DNA of 64,000 nucleotides, from the NCBI RefSeq assembly GCF_018294505.1, contig NC_057811.1, forward strand, positions 30,004,893 through 30,068,892, written 5' to 3'. Made by a program: the position numbers and the translations under genes. This document shows, in pieces, positions 20,581 through 33,200 of the stretch; the first letter of the stretch is position 1; every line of letters starts with the position of its first letter. The notes under the pieces are model-generated. The model was not told where the DNA came from, ran no database searches, and worked only from the letters and a program-made list of their open reading frames with translations. The DNA comes from Triticum aestivum (taxonomy: Eukaryota; Streptophyta; Magnoliopsida; Poales; Poaceae).

Positions 20581-20999
20581 TGTCACAAATCTGACATGCA
20601 CCTCGGGCGTCCAGTTGTGCGCGTACGGGAGAAAGGGGAAGGCGCCCGCAGCAGCAGTACGGCAGCTAGGATGGTCGGGCATACGCCGGGGACCTCGCGG
20701 GAACGGTGTTGTGGGGCTACCACGGAGCAGCTAGCCGGCCGAGATGCATTAGGGAAGAGCAGCGGGCGACGGCGGATTGCAGCAGACGAACGGGGAAGCC
20801 GCGCGCACGCGGAGGGTGTAAGACAAGAGCGCGCGTACCTGGGCTCCAAGGGCGGAAGCCATGGCCAATCCATCACGTGCTTGCGGAGGAGTTGGCTACG
20901 GTTTTGAATTTTGATCTGCGGAAGCGACGGGGAGAAAAGAAAGGGACACGAGTGTGCAAGTTTGGAGAAGAGTAGAGAAGCAGAGGCCGCTATCTTTTC
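20581..20999. other. GC-rich segment, unknown
   Basis: GC rises sharply and several overlapping frames are open in both strands (for example 20596-20907 plus, 20583-20876 minus). None shows a recognisable domain. It may be a gene fragment or an old transposon interior. Confidence 0.3.
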
Positions 21000-21126
21000 T
21001 CCCTAGAGGCTTCGCCTTCATCTCTCATCCCGCACTGCGTACCAGGAGTCATCGACTCGTCCGGGATGAGAGATGGGTAGAGGCGGCGCGAGCGTGGTGC
21101 GTCAATGAAGGCGAAGCCTCTAGGGA
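21000..21126. repeat. Foldback with 21-bp outer and 12-bp inner perfect arms
   Basis: Outer arms are 21000-21020 and 21106-21126 (CCCTAGAGGCTTCGCCTTCA and complement). Inner arms TCTCTCATCCCG (21021-21032) and complement (21062-21073) directly adjoin the left outer arm. Downstream, GAATGAAGCCTCTAGGGAAT recurs at about 21144 and 21178, so the right arm has been copied in tandem. Confidence 0.7.
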
Positions 21127-21199
21127 ATCTTTTTTTTTTTCCGAATGAAGCCTCTAGGGAATCTTCTTCTTTTTTCGAATGAAGCCTCTAGGGAATCTA

Positions 21200-21975
21200 G
21201 GATAAGATTTCAATCATTTAAAAAAATCGATTTCACTCGTTTAAGAAATGGATTTCACACATTATAAAACACACAGATTTTAGTCAATTCAAAAACATGT
21301 TTCACTCATTTCTGAAAGCCGATTTCAGTCATTTAAAAAAAACTCATTTCTTTATATTCAAAAAACCAATTTCACTCTGATGAGAAAACATATTTCACTA
21401 AGTTGAGAAAGCATAGATTTTAGTCGTTTAAAAAACAGTTTCATTCATTTCAGAAAGATGATTTCAATCATTTCAAAACACACTCATCTCTTTATGTTCA
21501 AAAAACCAATTTCACTCATCTGAAGAAACCGATGTCACTCATTTCAGAAAAATAATTTCACTAAGTTAAGAAAACATATTTCAAAATTGATTTCACTCAA
21601 TGCAAAAAACAGATTTCTAAAAGATCGATTTCACTCCATTTAGGAAAGATCGATTTCTAAAAGATATATTTCACTCATTACTATATATGATTTAATTATA
21701 CAAAAAACATGTTTCACGCATTTATTAAAACATATTTCACTCTTAAAAAAACTAACTTCACTCATTTCTGAATATATTTCACGGATGGATTTCAAACATA
21801 TATTTCACTAATTTCAAACTACTATTGTCACTATTTTTTTGAGTTACACTAATTCCACTAATATCAGTAAACGATTTCACTCATTTATAAAGAAGATATA
21901 TTTCACTCATTTTGCAAATATCAGTTTCAAACACTGAAATAAGCAGTTTCACACATAATATATAGAGTGGAATAA
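21200..21975. repeat. Degenerate repeats of TTTCACTCATTT
   Basis: About twenty imperfect units of 28-40 bp share ATTTCACTCATTT followed by an A-rich part. No coding potential. Confidence 0.65.
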
Positions 21976-23950
21976 GTTAATTGAAATGTTGAAAATCAAA
22001 TGTATTTGAAATGTATCCAAAATTGATCTTGTTCTAAAGGTCTTGACACCCGGAGATCAAATATATAAAATATTTCACATACGTAATTTTGGTTTAAGAA
22101 ATATGAATGGTTGAAAATGTCAAATGAAACTTAAATGGTACCTTTGTTATGGGAGACAGAGGAGGAGAGTATGTCTGAGCCATGCATGCATCGTACTGAC
22201 AAAAAGTGCTGACAAGAGTTGACAAGGCATTTCATGTATGGTGTTGTTCAACAGAATACAAAGAATACTAGTATGCACGTAGATAGTGTACTCCCGTCTC
22301 CAAGAATTAAAGGGTGGATTTGGCACCGGTACATACCGGCTCCGGTAAAAAGAAGTTTGCGCTCGTTGCTGCTGTAGATAACAAGATCTTTTCTCCCTCC
22401 GGCGGTGCGCATGACCCGCTGCTTCGGGAAGGTCGCGTCTCCGCTGCGGCGGTGGAGGGTTTCCGTCCCTGCAGCTGCTGCAGCTCACCGAGCATCGGAG
22501 GGGGTGGGGGGCTCCTTCTCCCTAGTTCCAGCCACCCGTGAGTTGCAGCTGAAGAAAAGAAACAACAGAAGAAAAAGGCTGAAGCTGGGTCGGCCTGTTC
22601 TAGACGCTGCTTGAGGCGAGGCTGCACTGTGTCGCGCTGTAAGCGAGACATAGGGGCGCCCGTTGCGGCCTGTTGGAGCATTGGCAATGGGCTTGGCCTT
22701 TTCGGGCCCGACGATGGGAGAAAGGTCGCGGGCGGCGCCGGCTGAGCGACTCTCTGGTTGGATGGATGGTTGTGCGCAGGCGCCGCCGTGCCGCCGCGAC
22801 AGGAGGATTCGGCAGCAGCGCCGTGAGGTGGTGGGCGCCGGTGGCGCTGCCCGACGAACAGGTGTCCGTCTTCTCCGTCGTCCACCGGCGTCGCCCCGGT
22901 CAGAGTACGTCCTGGATCCACCACATCCGCACCTATTCCGTTTGCTCCATTCACTCTTTGATCCCTAATTTTACTACTACTAGTAGTAGTAATATTAGAA
23001 TCTGCGTGTTTTTTGCTACATCCGTATGTGCTGTGTTTGATGAGGGCGTCAGTCTAATTCAGATCCAGGCTTCCAGCATCATAATGTACATTTACAAGTA
23101 TCCAAGGTCACTGTCAGTAGACAACCCGGAATTACTTAAGCAACAACAACCATTATCAGGCCCAGTAAAAGCATAGCATAGCCACACAGAACTCATTCTG
23201 ATTCCACCAAGGATGAGAGTGTCTGATGATGATGAACTCATTTTGATTCAGGGATCTTCAGTCTTCCATCTCTATAGCACTGATAATATTGCCTCACTCA
23301 CTAACTACGCAGTTCATATACATCGGGTGCCACTAGTATATCGCACAAGGCAGGGCATTGGAACCTAACCTAGGTTATGCCAGCCGATTGGTCAACCTTG
23401 TAAGAAGTCTTAGGAAACTGCCAGGCCTCAAAATATCCGTAGTAGATGGCGACATTTAGTGCTAGTTAACCAATGGGTGCCCATCAGAAAGGCCTTTATT
23501 ATAGTATAATGTAGTACATTGTGCAGCAAGTTAGGCTAGTGTGAAACTATGATATTGAATCACAAAGGGTCTTTCGGTTCTGGCTAGCTTCCAAACAAAC
23601 AGCCAATTTTTTAGTTGTACGGCACTTGCTTCCGGAAAATACCAGGATGCTCCTGGGTCCTGGGGTCTATGCCTTTCCTTCCCTGCACAACCTTTGATAG
23701 GAGACGGGTATATCTAGGTCCAGCTAATTCTGTTGGTGTTTCATAACATCAGACGTGGCATCAATTTTATCGTACCATTCATCAGCTAGCTTACCTGCCA
23801 GCCAACAGGCCGGTCTGCTGAATAATCCAAGGCTCAACGCGTGCGGATGTTTCCGTCGATCACAATGTGCGAGTTATGTTTAATCCCATACAAGTTGCAT
23901 GTAATCTAGTAACATGACAGAGTCAGAGAACTAATTATATATTTTCCCTT
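21976..23950. other. Gene-free region upstream of the NLR
   Basis: 22310-22960 is GC-rich with an open minus-strand frame (22954-22307) of low-complexity Pro/Ala/Ser sequence and no domain, probably chance. The remainder to 23950 shows nothing recognisable. The NLR promoter is expected at its right end. Confidence 0.4.
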
Positions 23951-23953
23951 TGG

Positions 23954-24290
23954 CTTATATATACGCAGTGCCTCGTCCTTTTTAGCCCTTCACCAGTACT
24001 GATGTATTACGAGTTGCTCCAGAGGAGCTAGAGCAGGACCCAACATCCATCCACCTTGAAGGTAATTTTGCATCCCTCTGTTTACGTTTAGCTGGCTTTT
24101 CTTGCATCTGTCCATCTAGGTAGTTTCCCCATGCTTATGAGTTAATTATAACTCGTTTCTCATGTGCCCATGTTAGCATTCTAGTGTTGCCTTTTTCCAA
24201 TAATTTTGGCTGGCAATCTTCAGCTGCAACGAGTGGCGGGGATGATTATGATATGTGGTTAAAATTTGTTACAGAAGAAACGTAGCAAAC
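23954..24290 (+). promoter_or_regulatory. Predicted core promoter and 5' leader of the NLR-ALP1-like gene
   Basis: CTTATATATAC at 23954-23964 is a good TATA box. A leader intron is likely from GAAG|GTAATTTTG (donor 24062) to GTTACAG (acceptor ending 24274). That would remove the upstream ATG at 24255 and leave ATG 24291, in context AAACATGGCA, as the first start. Inferred from sequence. Confidence 0.5.
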
Positions 24291-27200
24291 ATGGCAATGG
24301 TCCTGGATGCATTTGCATCCTATGTGCTAAACATGCTAACGGAGATGGCGAGGGAAGAGGTGCACATGCTGCTTGGATTCAGACGGGTGATTGACAAGAT
24401 GGACATTAAACTTAGGGACCTCAAGAACTTCCTCGCCGATGTTGACAAGAGAAACATCACCGACAAGAGCGTGCAACAGTGGGTGGGCGAACTCAAGCGT
24501 GCCATGTACGAAGCTGCTGATATACTTGACCTCTGCCAGCTCAAGGCTATGGAGCGCCGTCCGTCCACTTTAAATGTGGGGTGCTTCAACCCCTTGCTCT
24601 TTTGCATGCGAAATCCCTCCCATGCCCACGATATCGGCACCCGCATCAAGGCGCTCAACAAGAGGCTCGACACCATCAAGGAGCAAAGTGCTGCTTTCAG
24701 CTTCATCAATCTTGGTGCCTATGAGGATCGTGGCAGCAAGGTGCAAACATCTCATTCTGGTAATACCGGCCGTGAGACCTCAGGGGGGTTTGATCGGTTG
24801 GGTGTAGTTGGGGAGAAGATCGAAGAGGACACCAGAAAGCTGGTTGAGATCATGCTGACTGAAAAGGAGGGCAATACCAACATCATGGTGGTCGCTATTG
24901 TTGGTGTAGGTGGGATCGGTAAGACCACCCTTGCCCAGAAGGTCTTCAGTGATGAAACCGTTAAGGACGAGTTTGACAAGACGATATGGTTGAGCATCAA
25001 CCAGAACATTGATAAGGTTGAGTTGCTCAGGACAATTATCACACTCGCAGGGGGCATACACGGAGGTCAAAAGGCGTTGGCTGTGCTGCAGCCAATCCTT
25101 AGTACTGCCTTGACAGGGAAAAGGCTATTGCTGGTGCTAGATGACGTGTGGAGCCACGGAGCATGGGGCGATATCCTCGAAATACCCTTGGCTAATGTTG
25201 TCGCTCAAGGTAGTCGAGTCCTTGTCACTACTAGAGATGAAAGAGTTGCCCGAGGGATGAAAGCTGTGCTTCCTTACCACCACATCGACAAATTAGAGGA
25301 GGAGGATGCCTGGTTATTGCTCAAAAAACAGGTATATAACTGACACTAGTACAAAACAGGGCTTTCGTCACAGGGCAATATTCACATTAGTCCCGGTTCA
25401 GTCACGAACCGGGACTAATGTGAGCATTGGTCCCGGTTCATGCGGCTAACGCATTAGTCCCGGTTCACCTGGGTCCTTTAGTCCCGGTTGGTCCCGGTTC
25501 GTGGCACCAACCGGGACTAAAGGACCCAGGTGAACCGGGACTAATGCGTTAGCCGCATGAACCGGGACCAATGCTCACATTAGTCCCGGTTCGTGACTGA
25601 ACCGGGACTAATGTGAATATTGCCCTGTGATAGTCCTTTAGTCCCGGTTGGTGCCACCAACCGGTACTAATGGGCTTTGAGGCATTAGTACCGGTTCATG
25701 ACCCCCCCCCCCCCGGACCGCCTTTTCAGTTTTAGAAAAAACAAAAGAAAATGATAATGTCAAAAAAATAAAATAAAATAAGTTTCCCATGTGATATGTG
25801 GTCTAGTTGTTGGGAAAATTAACAAATATGAATTTCGACTTTATTTGCAAAATCTCTCTGAATTTCTTAAAATGGTCATAACTTTTGCATACGAACTCGG
25901 ATGAAAAAGTTTTTTATATGAAAAATCATCTACTCGAAAAGTTACATCCGAATTTAACCGAGGGAACTTTGTTAAACATTTTCAAAATCCTTAAAAACCT
26001 AACGAAAAAAAGATACGGGGCTTTTAAGATCTGGAGAGGCAAAAAAATTCAAAAAAATTCAAATTGTGGTCAAACTGTGGTCAAACAATGGTCAAACTAA
26101 TTATTCTAGAATATTAGTGTTACTAAATAATTATTTCAGTTTTTTTGAATTTTGGTCAAATCTAGTCAAACTGTGGTCAAACAGTGGTCAAACAATGGTC
26201 AAACAATGGTCAAACTAATTATTCCAGAAATATTAGTGTTACTAAATAATTATTGTTTTTTAAAACAATAGTTTCAAACTCAAACAGTGAAATGTGTCAC
26301 TTCATGCTCAAGCTAAATTCCTAAGGGTTAATAGAATTGACATCTTACTATTGTCAGGAAAACAACAAGTGCAGACTTGGAAACGAGGGAGAATAGAACC
26401 CGGAAGTTAAGCATGCTCAGGCTGGAGTAGTGAGAGGATGGGTGACCGTCCGGGAAGTTAGATGATTTGGAATGATGAGGGGTGATTAGAGATTAGAGGA
26501 TAAATTGAGCAGTGATGAGGGGTGGTGATTAGAGATTAGAGGTTAAAATAATTCAGAAATTTGAAAATCAAAAAAAAAATTAAAAAAATTTTAAAAAAAA
26601 TTCGCAAAAAAGATTTAAAAGAAAAATATCATAAAATTTTCTTTAGTCCCGGTTGGTAACACCAACCGGGACTAAAGGTGGAGCTCCAGGCTGCGTCCAC
26701 GTGGACGGCCTTTAGTCCCGGTTCGTGTAAGAACCGGGACTAAAGGGGGGAGGCATTAGTAACGACCCTTTAGTCCCGGTTCAAAAACTGGGACTAAAGG
26801 CCCTTACCAACCGGGACTAAAGCCCCCTTTTCTACTAGTGTGAACTCCATTCATCATTAGTAATTGCTAGCTCCTTAACGTGGAGTAGAGATATAATAAT
26901 TGAACACACAAAACTTGGAACCCCCCGCCCCCGCGTCGTCTCCTCGGAGGCGACTCGGGGGAAACCCTAACTGCCGCCGCCGCACCCCTCCTCCCCCCTC
27001 CCCTCCCCCTCCGCCGCCGCCAGAGGTGTGCGCCGGCGTGCGCTCGACACCGATGAAGGTGGCGGCGGGGGATCTGGCGGCTCCACATAGCGTGGAGGGC
27101 CTCGGCATCCGGGGCGGCGGCCCCGGGCGGAGAGCGCCGGGTGGCCCGGGCGGCGGCCCATTCCGGCCGGAGCTGGTGAGGCGCCTCCTTCGGTCTCGTG

Positions 27201-30200
27201 GGGGACGAGGCGGCGTCGGTCCTCGGTCGCTGGTGTGCGGCCTCCCCTGCGCGGTTGCCGTCGCCAGATGCATCTCATCCTCTCCGCCCCGATCTGCTCC
27301 TTCCATCGCCGGATCCGGGTCCTAGTGGCTTAGGCCGTTCTTCCCGGGCGTCGGCAGCGCGGATCTCGTCGAGTGGGGCTGGATCCGGGGGAAACCCCTG
27401 GCCGGCGCAACCACATCGCAGGCGACGCCCTGGGTGTCGTACCCCTCCCTGGAGGCTGTGGTGAGGATCCTTCTCCCCCTCCTTCCGTTCCCTGCTAGGG
27501 GAAAGCCTAGGTCCCCTGATTCGGGTGGCGACGACACATCCGTGTCGTGTTCCTTCTTGGAGGCGCAGTCCGGGGATCGCAGGGGCGGCGAGAGAGTCGA
27601 GTTGTGGGTGTGATGGTGGCGGTGGCAGCTTGGCTCGGCGCTTCACTGCCTTTTCTTCGATGGCTCATCGTTGTTACCCTTGTTGCTGCGACTGTGGCCG
27701 ACAGCTCTAGCCCTTCGGTGTGGCTTAACCACGGACGACGACGGTGCTCGGAATGGTGTGCTCTGTGCTAGCAGGTCTGCTCGTAGTTCTTTCTTCATGC
27801 GCAGCTTGGACGTCTTCCTCTGGGTTCTAGGATGAACCGAGATGTCGCCTGCCGGTGCGGCATCCTTCGAGCCAGGATGAGAGGGCAGGGGCCCTTTGCA
27901 GTGGCAGTTCCAGAGGAGTGTCAGTGCTTTCTTCGAGTTTGGCTACGATCACGAAGCTTGCACGGCGGTGCATCCTCTCAAGTCCGTAGCTTGTTCGGTT
28001 GGTGTAGGTCGTCTTGTAGGGTGTTGGCGGCAGCATGGCGTGCTTGCTATCGCTGCTGCCTTTGAGTCTGTTTCGCTTTGCTCCTTGTATTAGCCGCTTG
28101 TTTCTCTTCTTGCTTTTCCTTGTAAGTTTGGTGATCTTGTAATCTTGGCCGATTGATGGCTTTGTTAATTCAAAGCCGGGCTCTTCTTGAGCCTTCGTTC
28201 TAAAAAATAATAATTGAACACACACGTTTTGTTATTCTTTGAGATTACAAGATGAACCCATAACAAGTTAGGAACACTATACTTATGCCACCACACGATG
28301 TCATGCACACGCCGTGCCTGTCTGTGAGTTAATAAGGCATAATATTTATCTAGACATCAATTTTTATCCGATGAAATTGCATGCCTCGCCTCCACCGCAA
28401 CATGAGACCTCATGCTCATATATTCCCCCATGTACCAAGTGTATGCTAGGTTGATTGTAGTCATATCTAGGACTAATTACATAGATTTTGGCTAGTGCCT
28501 CTCTCAAAACAAATATACCTTTTCCCTTTTAGAAAGTTAAAATTTTGAAATATATATGGTCACCACCTGTAGTGCAAGTCCAAACAAAGTATATAATTTG
28601 GGACATCACATAAATGTAAGAAACTAGCTAGGTGGTATTACGGAAGTGTTATTCTAGTCCAGAGCTCAAATGCTCCCGCTATGAACAGTAAAATTTTAAA
28701 AATAGAATTTTTTTTTAAAATAATCTGATTTTTTGGCAACAAACATTTCTTAGATTTCTTCTTGCATGTAAAACTTTCGTGATGACACAACATTCTTGGA
28801 TGTGTGGGCAAAAAAAAGTGCTCCAAAATGCTTTAAGAAATAGTCTATCAGGAGCATCAATTCTTTTTTGCCCAGACCTCCACAAATGTCACTGCATCAC
28901 GGAAATTTGCATGCATGCAAAACATTCATCAATGTTTATCGCAAAAAAAATCAGTTTTTTTGAATATTTTTACTATTTTTTATGTACTGTTCATCTGGGT
29001 GTGTCTGCACCCGGGAGCAGAAATTCCATTGTCAGTTGGTATTGTTTTACCATCATGCTCACAAATATATAGTCAATACTTGGGCCAAGATTCGGTTGTG
29101 TTTCGCTGGAGGTGTCAATAAACCCACATTAAGCGGTACAATACTAATGTTGCAATATAACTGTAGTCGTTAGAATAGTACGGAGCAACGCTCAAGCCCA
29201 TCAAAAGACGTAAGCCACCCTGCCCATGAATTGCAAATGGGGGTTAACTTCAAGGAAATGTTAATATGATTAAAAAAAAAGAGCCTTACTAAACACTTTC
29301 GTACTGGCTTCATGTAAAAGGGTTAACTCAGAAGAGCAACATCTTGGGCCTACAAAGGTTATATGAAACTGAAAGTGTAACTTTGGTTAAACTTGCACCG
29401 CGGTACTAAAACTTGCAGTGCTTCAAGTGTGTCTCGAAAGGGGTACAACTTCAGATCAATGCCCTCAGCATTAGAATGCATGAACTAAGATGCTCATGTG
29501 CCAAACTTACAATATATTAATCTAAGCATCTCGCTAAAACAGTAATAAACTGAGCATCTTGTCTGGGTGAGCGTGCTGATGGTAGCTAGCGCTCACGTGC
29601 TAGGTAACTGGGTTGACAGTCACATCCCTGGACCCTGGTTACCAGTTCATTCACTTGGCAATTCAGTTTAGGTAGTACATTAACTGGGATTCATTAGTTT
29701 ATTTTCTTTACGAGCTTATCATTGACTGATATTGGATTGACACTAGCCTCTGAGTAACTGCAATTTATTTAAAAAAAATGCAAACTTCTCCTTATTGACT
29801 GTCAGTTAAAACTGCTTGCAGATAGTCTCAAGTGAAACAAACGAACATGAAGTTGATATGCTCAAGGATATTGGGCTGCAAATTATAGCGAAATGTGATG
29901 GTTTGCCTCTTGCTGTTAAAGTAATGGGAGGACTCTTGTGTCAAAAGGACAATAAGCGCCGTGACTGGGAGATGGTTCTGGATGATTCCATATGGTCAGT
30001 ATCTGGAATGCCCGAAGTGCTAAACCATGCAGTACATTTAAGCTATGAAGATTTACCTTCTTGCATCAAGCAATGCTTTCTATGCTACTCCCTTCTCCCC
30101 AAAACTGCATTGTTTGGAAGAGATGACATAATTGGCATGTGGATTAGTGAAGGATTTCTTCACGGGCCCTCAGACGACTTAGAAGAATTAGGAAGCAAAT

Positions 30201-33200
30201 ACTATAAGGAGCTGATTCTGAGGAACCTTATAGAGCCAAATGCACAGTACCTTGATCAATGTGTCTGCAACATGCATGATGTTGTGCGCTCATTTGCTCA
30301 ATTTGTGGCTAGAGATGAGGCATTGACAGCTCTCAGTGGAGAAACTAATATTGATAGTAAACTTAGTGCACATAAATTTCTTCGATTATCTCTTGAAAGC
30401 AAAGCATCAGAATCAGATGGGCTAGACTGGAGTTCTTTAGAAGCACAAAAGACATTGAGAACACTAATATCAGTTGGCCATATAAATATGAAGCCTAGTG
30501 ATTCATTGGTTCATTTTCCATGTCTGCGGACACTACATATTGATTCTGCACATGTTGTTAGATTGGTTGAATCTTTGCATGAATTCAAGCACCTGCGCTA
30601 CTTGTCCTTACAGAACTCTGATATATCTTGTCTGCCAGATAGCATTGGAAAGATGAAATTTTTGCAGTACATTAACCTTAGAGGATGCCAGCAATTTGTG
30701 GAACTTCCGCATAGCATTGTAAAGTTATGGAAGCTAAGGTATCTTAACTTCAATAAAACAAGTATAAGTGGCATACCTAGGGGGTTCTGTGATCTGACAA
30801 ATCTGAGGATAATACATGGGTTTCCAGCTCAGGTAGATGGTGAGTGGTGCAGTGTGGAAGAGTTGGGCCCTCTTTATCGGCTCAAGCATGTTGGAATACA
30901 GGGGTTGGAGAATGTAACTACTTCCTCGTCTGCAGCAAAGGCAAGGCTTGGTGAGAAGGTGCATCTTACCAACCTAGACTTAACATGCAGTAGTATATTG
31001 GGTGACAATGGGCTGATTAGAGAGGAAGATATGGTCTCTGAGGAAGAGCAACAACGAATAGAGAAGGTGTTTGATGAGCTCTGCCCTCCACCCAGGTTAG
31101 AATATCTTGCCATTGAAGGATATTTTGGCCGATGGCTCCCAAGGTGGATGATGTCGTCATCAGCTATGCCCCTCAAGAGCTTGAGGACTTTAATGATTGA
31201 CGACCTGGCTTGCTGCACACAGCTTCCTGATGGCTTATGTCAGCTCCCTTATTTGGAGTTCATTCAGATCAACCGTGCTCCAGCCATCAAGCGTGTTGGA
31301 CCAGATTTCCTGCAATCCTACCATCAGCATAGCCCTCATCCTTCCCAGGTGGTTATTGCATTCCCAAGATTGCATGTGATGAATTTAGCGGGAATGGTGG
31401 AATGGGAAGAGTGGGAGTGGGAGGAGCAAGTGCAAGCATTTCCTGTCTTACAGAATCTTGCGCTAATTAGCTGTAAATTGCGGCGTCTTCCTCCGGGCCT
31501 TGCCTACCAGGCAAGAGCTTTGAATGTATTGTCCATACAACAAGTCCAGGGTCTCAGCTCTCTAGAGAACTTTGGATCTCTGGTCGAGCTGGAAGTGGCT
31601 GGAGGCCTTGACCTAGAGAGAATCACTAATCTCCCCAGACTAAAGAAGCTTACCATCAAGAACTGCTCAAAGGTGAAGGTGCTAGAAGGTGTTCCTGCAC
31701 TCCAGACTCTCGTGCTCGTGGATTTAGACATGGAGACACTCCCAGAATACATGAGAGGTATAAATGTAAGGCATTTGGAGCTCTACTGCAGCCTAGCACT
31801 GCTCGCTTCCATAGCCGCAGGGCAATCTGGCCCTTTGTGGGACAAGTTCAGCCATGTTGAGCATGTCAAGGCATATGCACGGGAAGGAGATACTCCAAGA
31901 AAATGGTTTGTCCTGTACAGAGCTAATCCCTACAACTTGGAGACAAATGTTAGCCGCTCTTTCATGTCCAGAGGTATTATAGAAACTTAGCATTGCTCGT
32001 TCATCTTAATTTGTCTATTTATTCTTGTTGTTTTTACCTGTTTGTTTTCTACCTTACGTCAGTAGTTTTATTGGACAACAAACACTTGTTAGTAATGTCA
32101 ACATAGATGTATTACTAGCTTTTTCTCTAAGAAAATAGATGAATGGCTTTTCTTCTGTTTTGTAGTGGTTATTTGTTGACCAATGCTACTTCCTGATTTG
32201 GCGAGTGAATTGTAAAAAACCACCACATTAGAAGTTCAGTGCCGGAATTGCCACCACATTCCTTGGGCGCCCCAAAAGTCCACCACTGTCCTTGCTAATT
32301 TTCTCAATAAACACTTATCACGTATTTAGGTCATTTTAATGACATTACTAACATGTTGGGCCCATCTATAAGCACTGACATGGCATAAACGGTCCATACT
32401 GTTTGTTGACCGTTACATTAGACATGGGGCCCATCAGTCATCAATTAAATCGACAGAAGGTCCCTAAAAAATTGCACAATGCATCCTAAAAACAAAAATA
32501 GATTACAATTGGGCCCCTAAAATTGAACGTGTCACCACCGGCCTGAGGATGGGAGCAGCTGCAGCAGCAGTACGACGATGGCTCCGGCGCTGTGGAGATG
32601 GCCGACGCGCAGAGCAGCAAGGAGGCAGAGGGGGCGGACAGCTCCCCAGTGGTGGCCGTCTTCCCCAAATGTGACGGCCTTCTTGCACCACTGCTGCCTC
32701 GACCTCATCCTGGCGCCGTGGTGGAGGTCGTCGCTCCGGCGACTCCCAGTTCCACGGCGTGCACCCTTCTCCAGCTACATCTGCCCGAGGCGGAGGTAGG
32801 TGAATTCCAATCCCGCCCGCCCACGGCCATGGCCGCTCCAACATTACCTGGACCCAGCGCGCGCCAAGCCGGACAACGGCAGAGGCGACCTCGTGACATG
32901 GGCAGGGAACCGACTCCCCACGCACCATATAGGAGGAGGGTGGAGCTCATCGGGGCAGGGGGCGCGTTGCGGGAGCCTCTGGATCCGGTGTGGTGCCGCG
33001 CAGGATGGGAAGCGGGGCGGCGGATCTCACCGGCGCTGAGAAGGAGAAGAAGAGGGCGGAGGTTGAGGGGTCGTGTTAGCGTCCAACTCGGTCTAGCCCA
33101 CATTCACACACGTTCTGGACGTTTATGCGCACACAAGCCAGCATTCAGCGGAGAGCCCACTCCATCCCAAAAGCCCGGACTGACGAGAGGAAGGAATCTC

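Larger units (their letters stand above)
25344..26840. mobile_element. Non-autonomous CACTA element in NLR intron 1, 1497 bp
   Basis: Ends CACTAGTACAAAA and TTTTCTACTAGTG, with a 3-bp target duplication TGA (25341-25343 and 26841-26843). It has no transposase. It carries subterminal AACCGGGACTAA repeats at both ends, a large foldback at 25368-25630 and a 5S rRNA-like piece at 26392-26460. It belongs to the family of the element ending at 8433 and begins 12 bp after the intron donor. Confidence 0.93.

Noticed and set aside
22307..22954. 215-codon minus-strand open frame
   Set aside because: Low-complexity Pro/Ala/Ser/Arg sequence in a GC-rich segment, with overlapping open frames on the other strand and no domain.
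24255..24290. Upstream ATG at 24255 as the NLR start
   Set aside because: It falls inside a likely leader intron, and MVKICYRRNVAN does not resemble CC-NLR N-termini, whereas MAMVLDAFASYVLN does.
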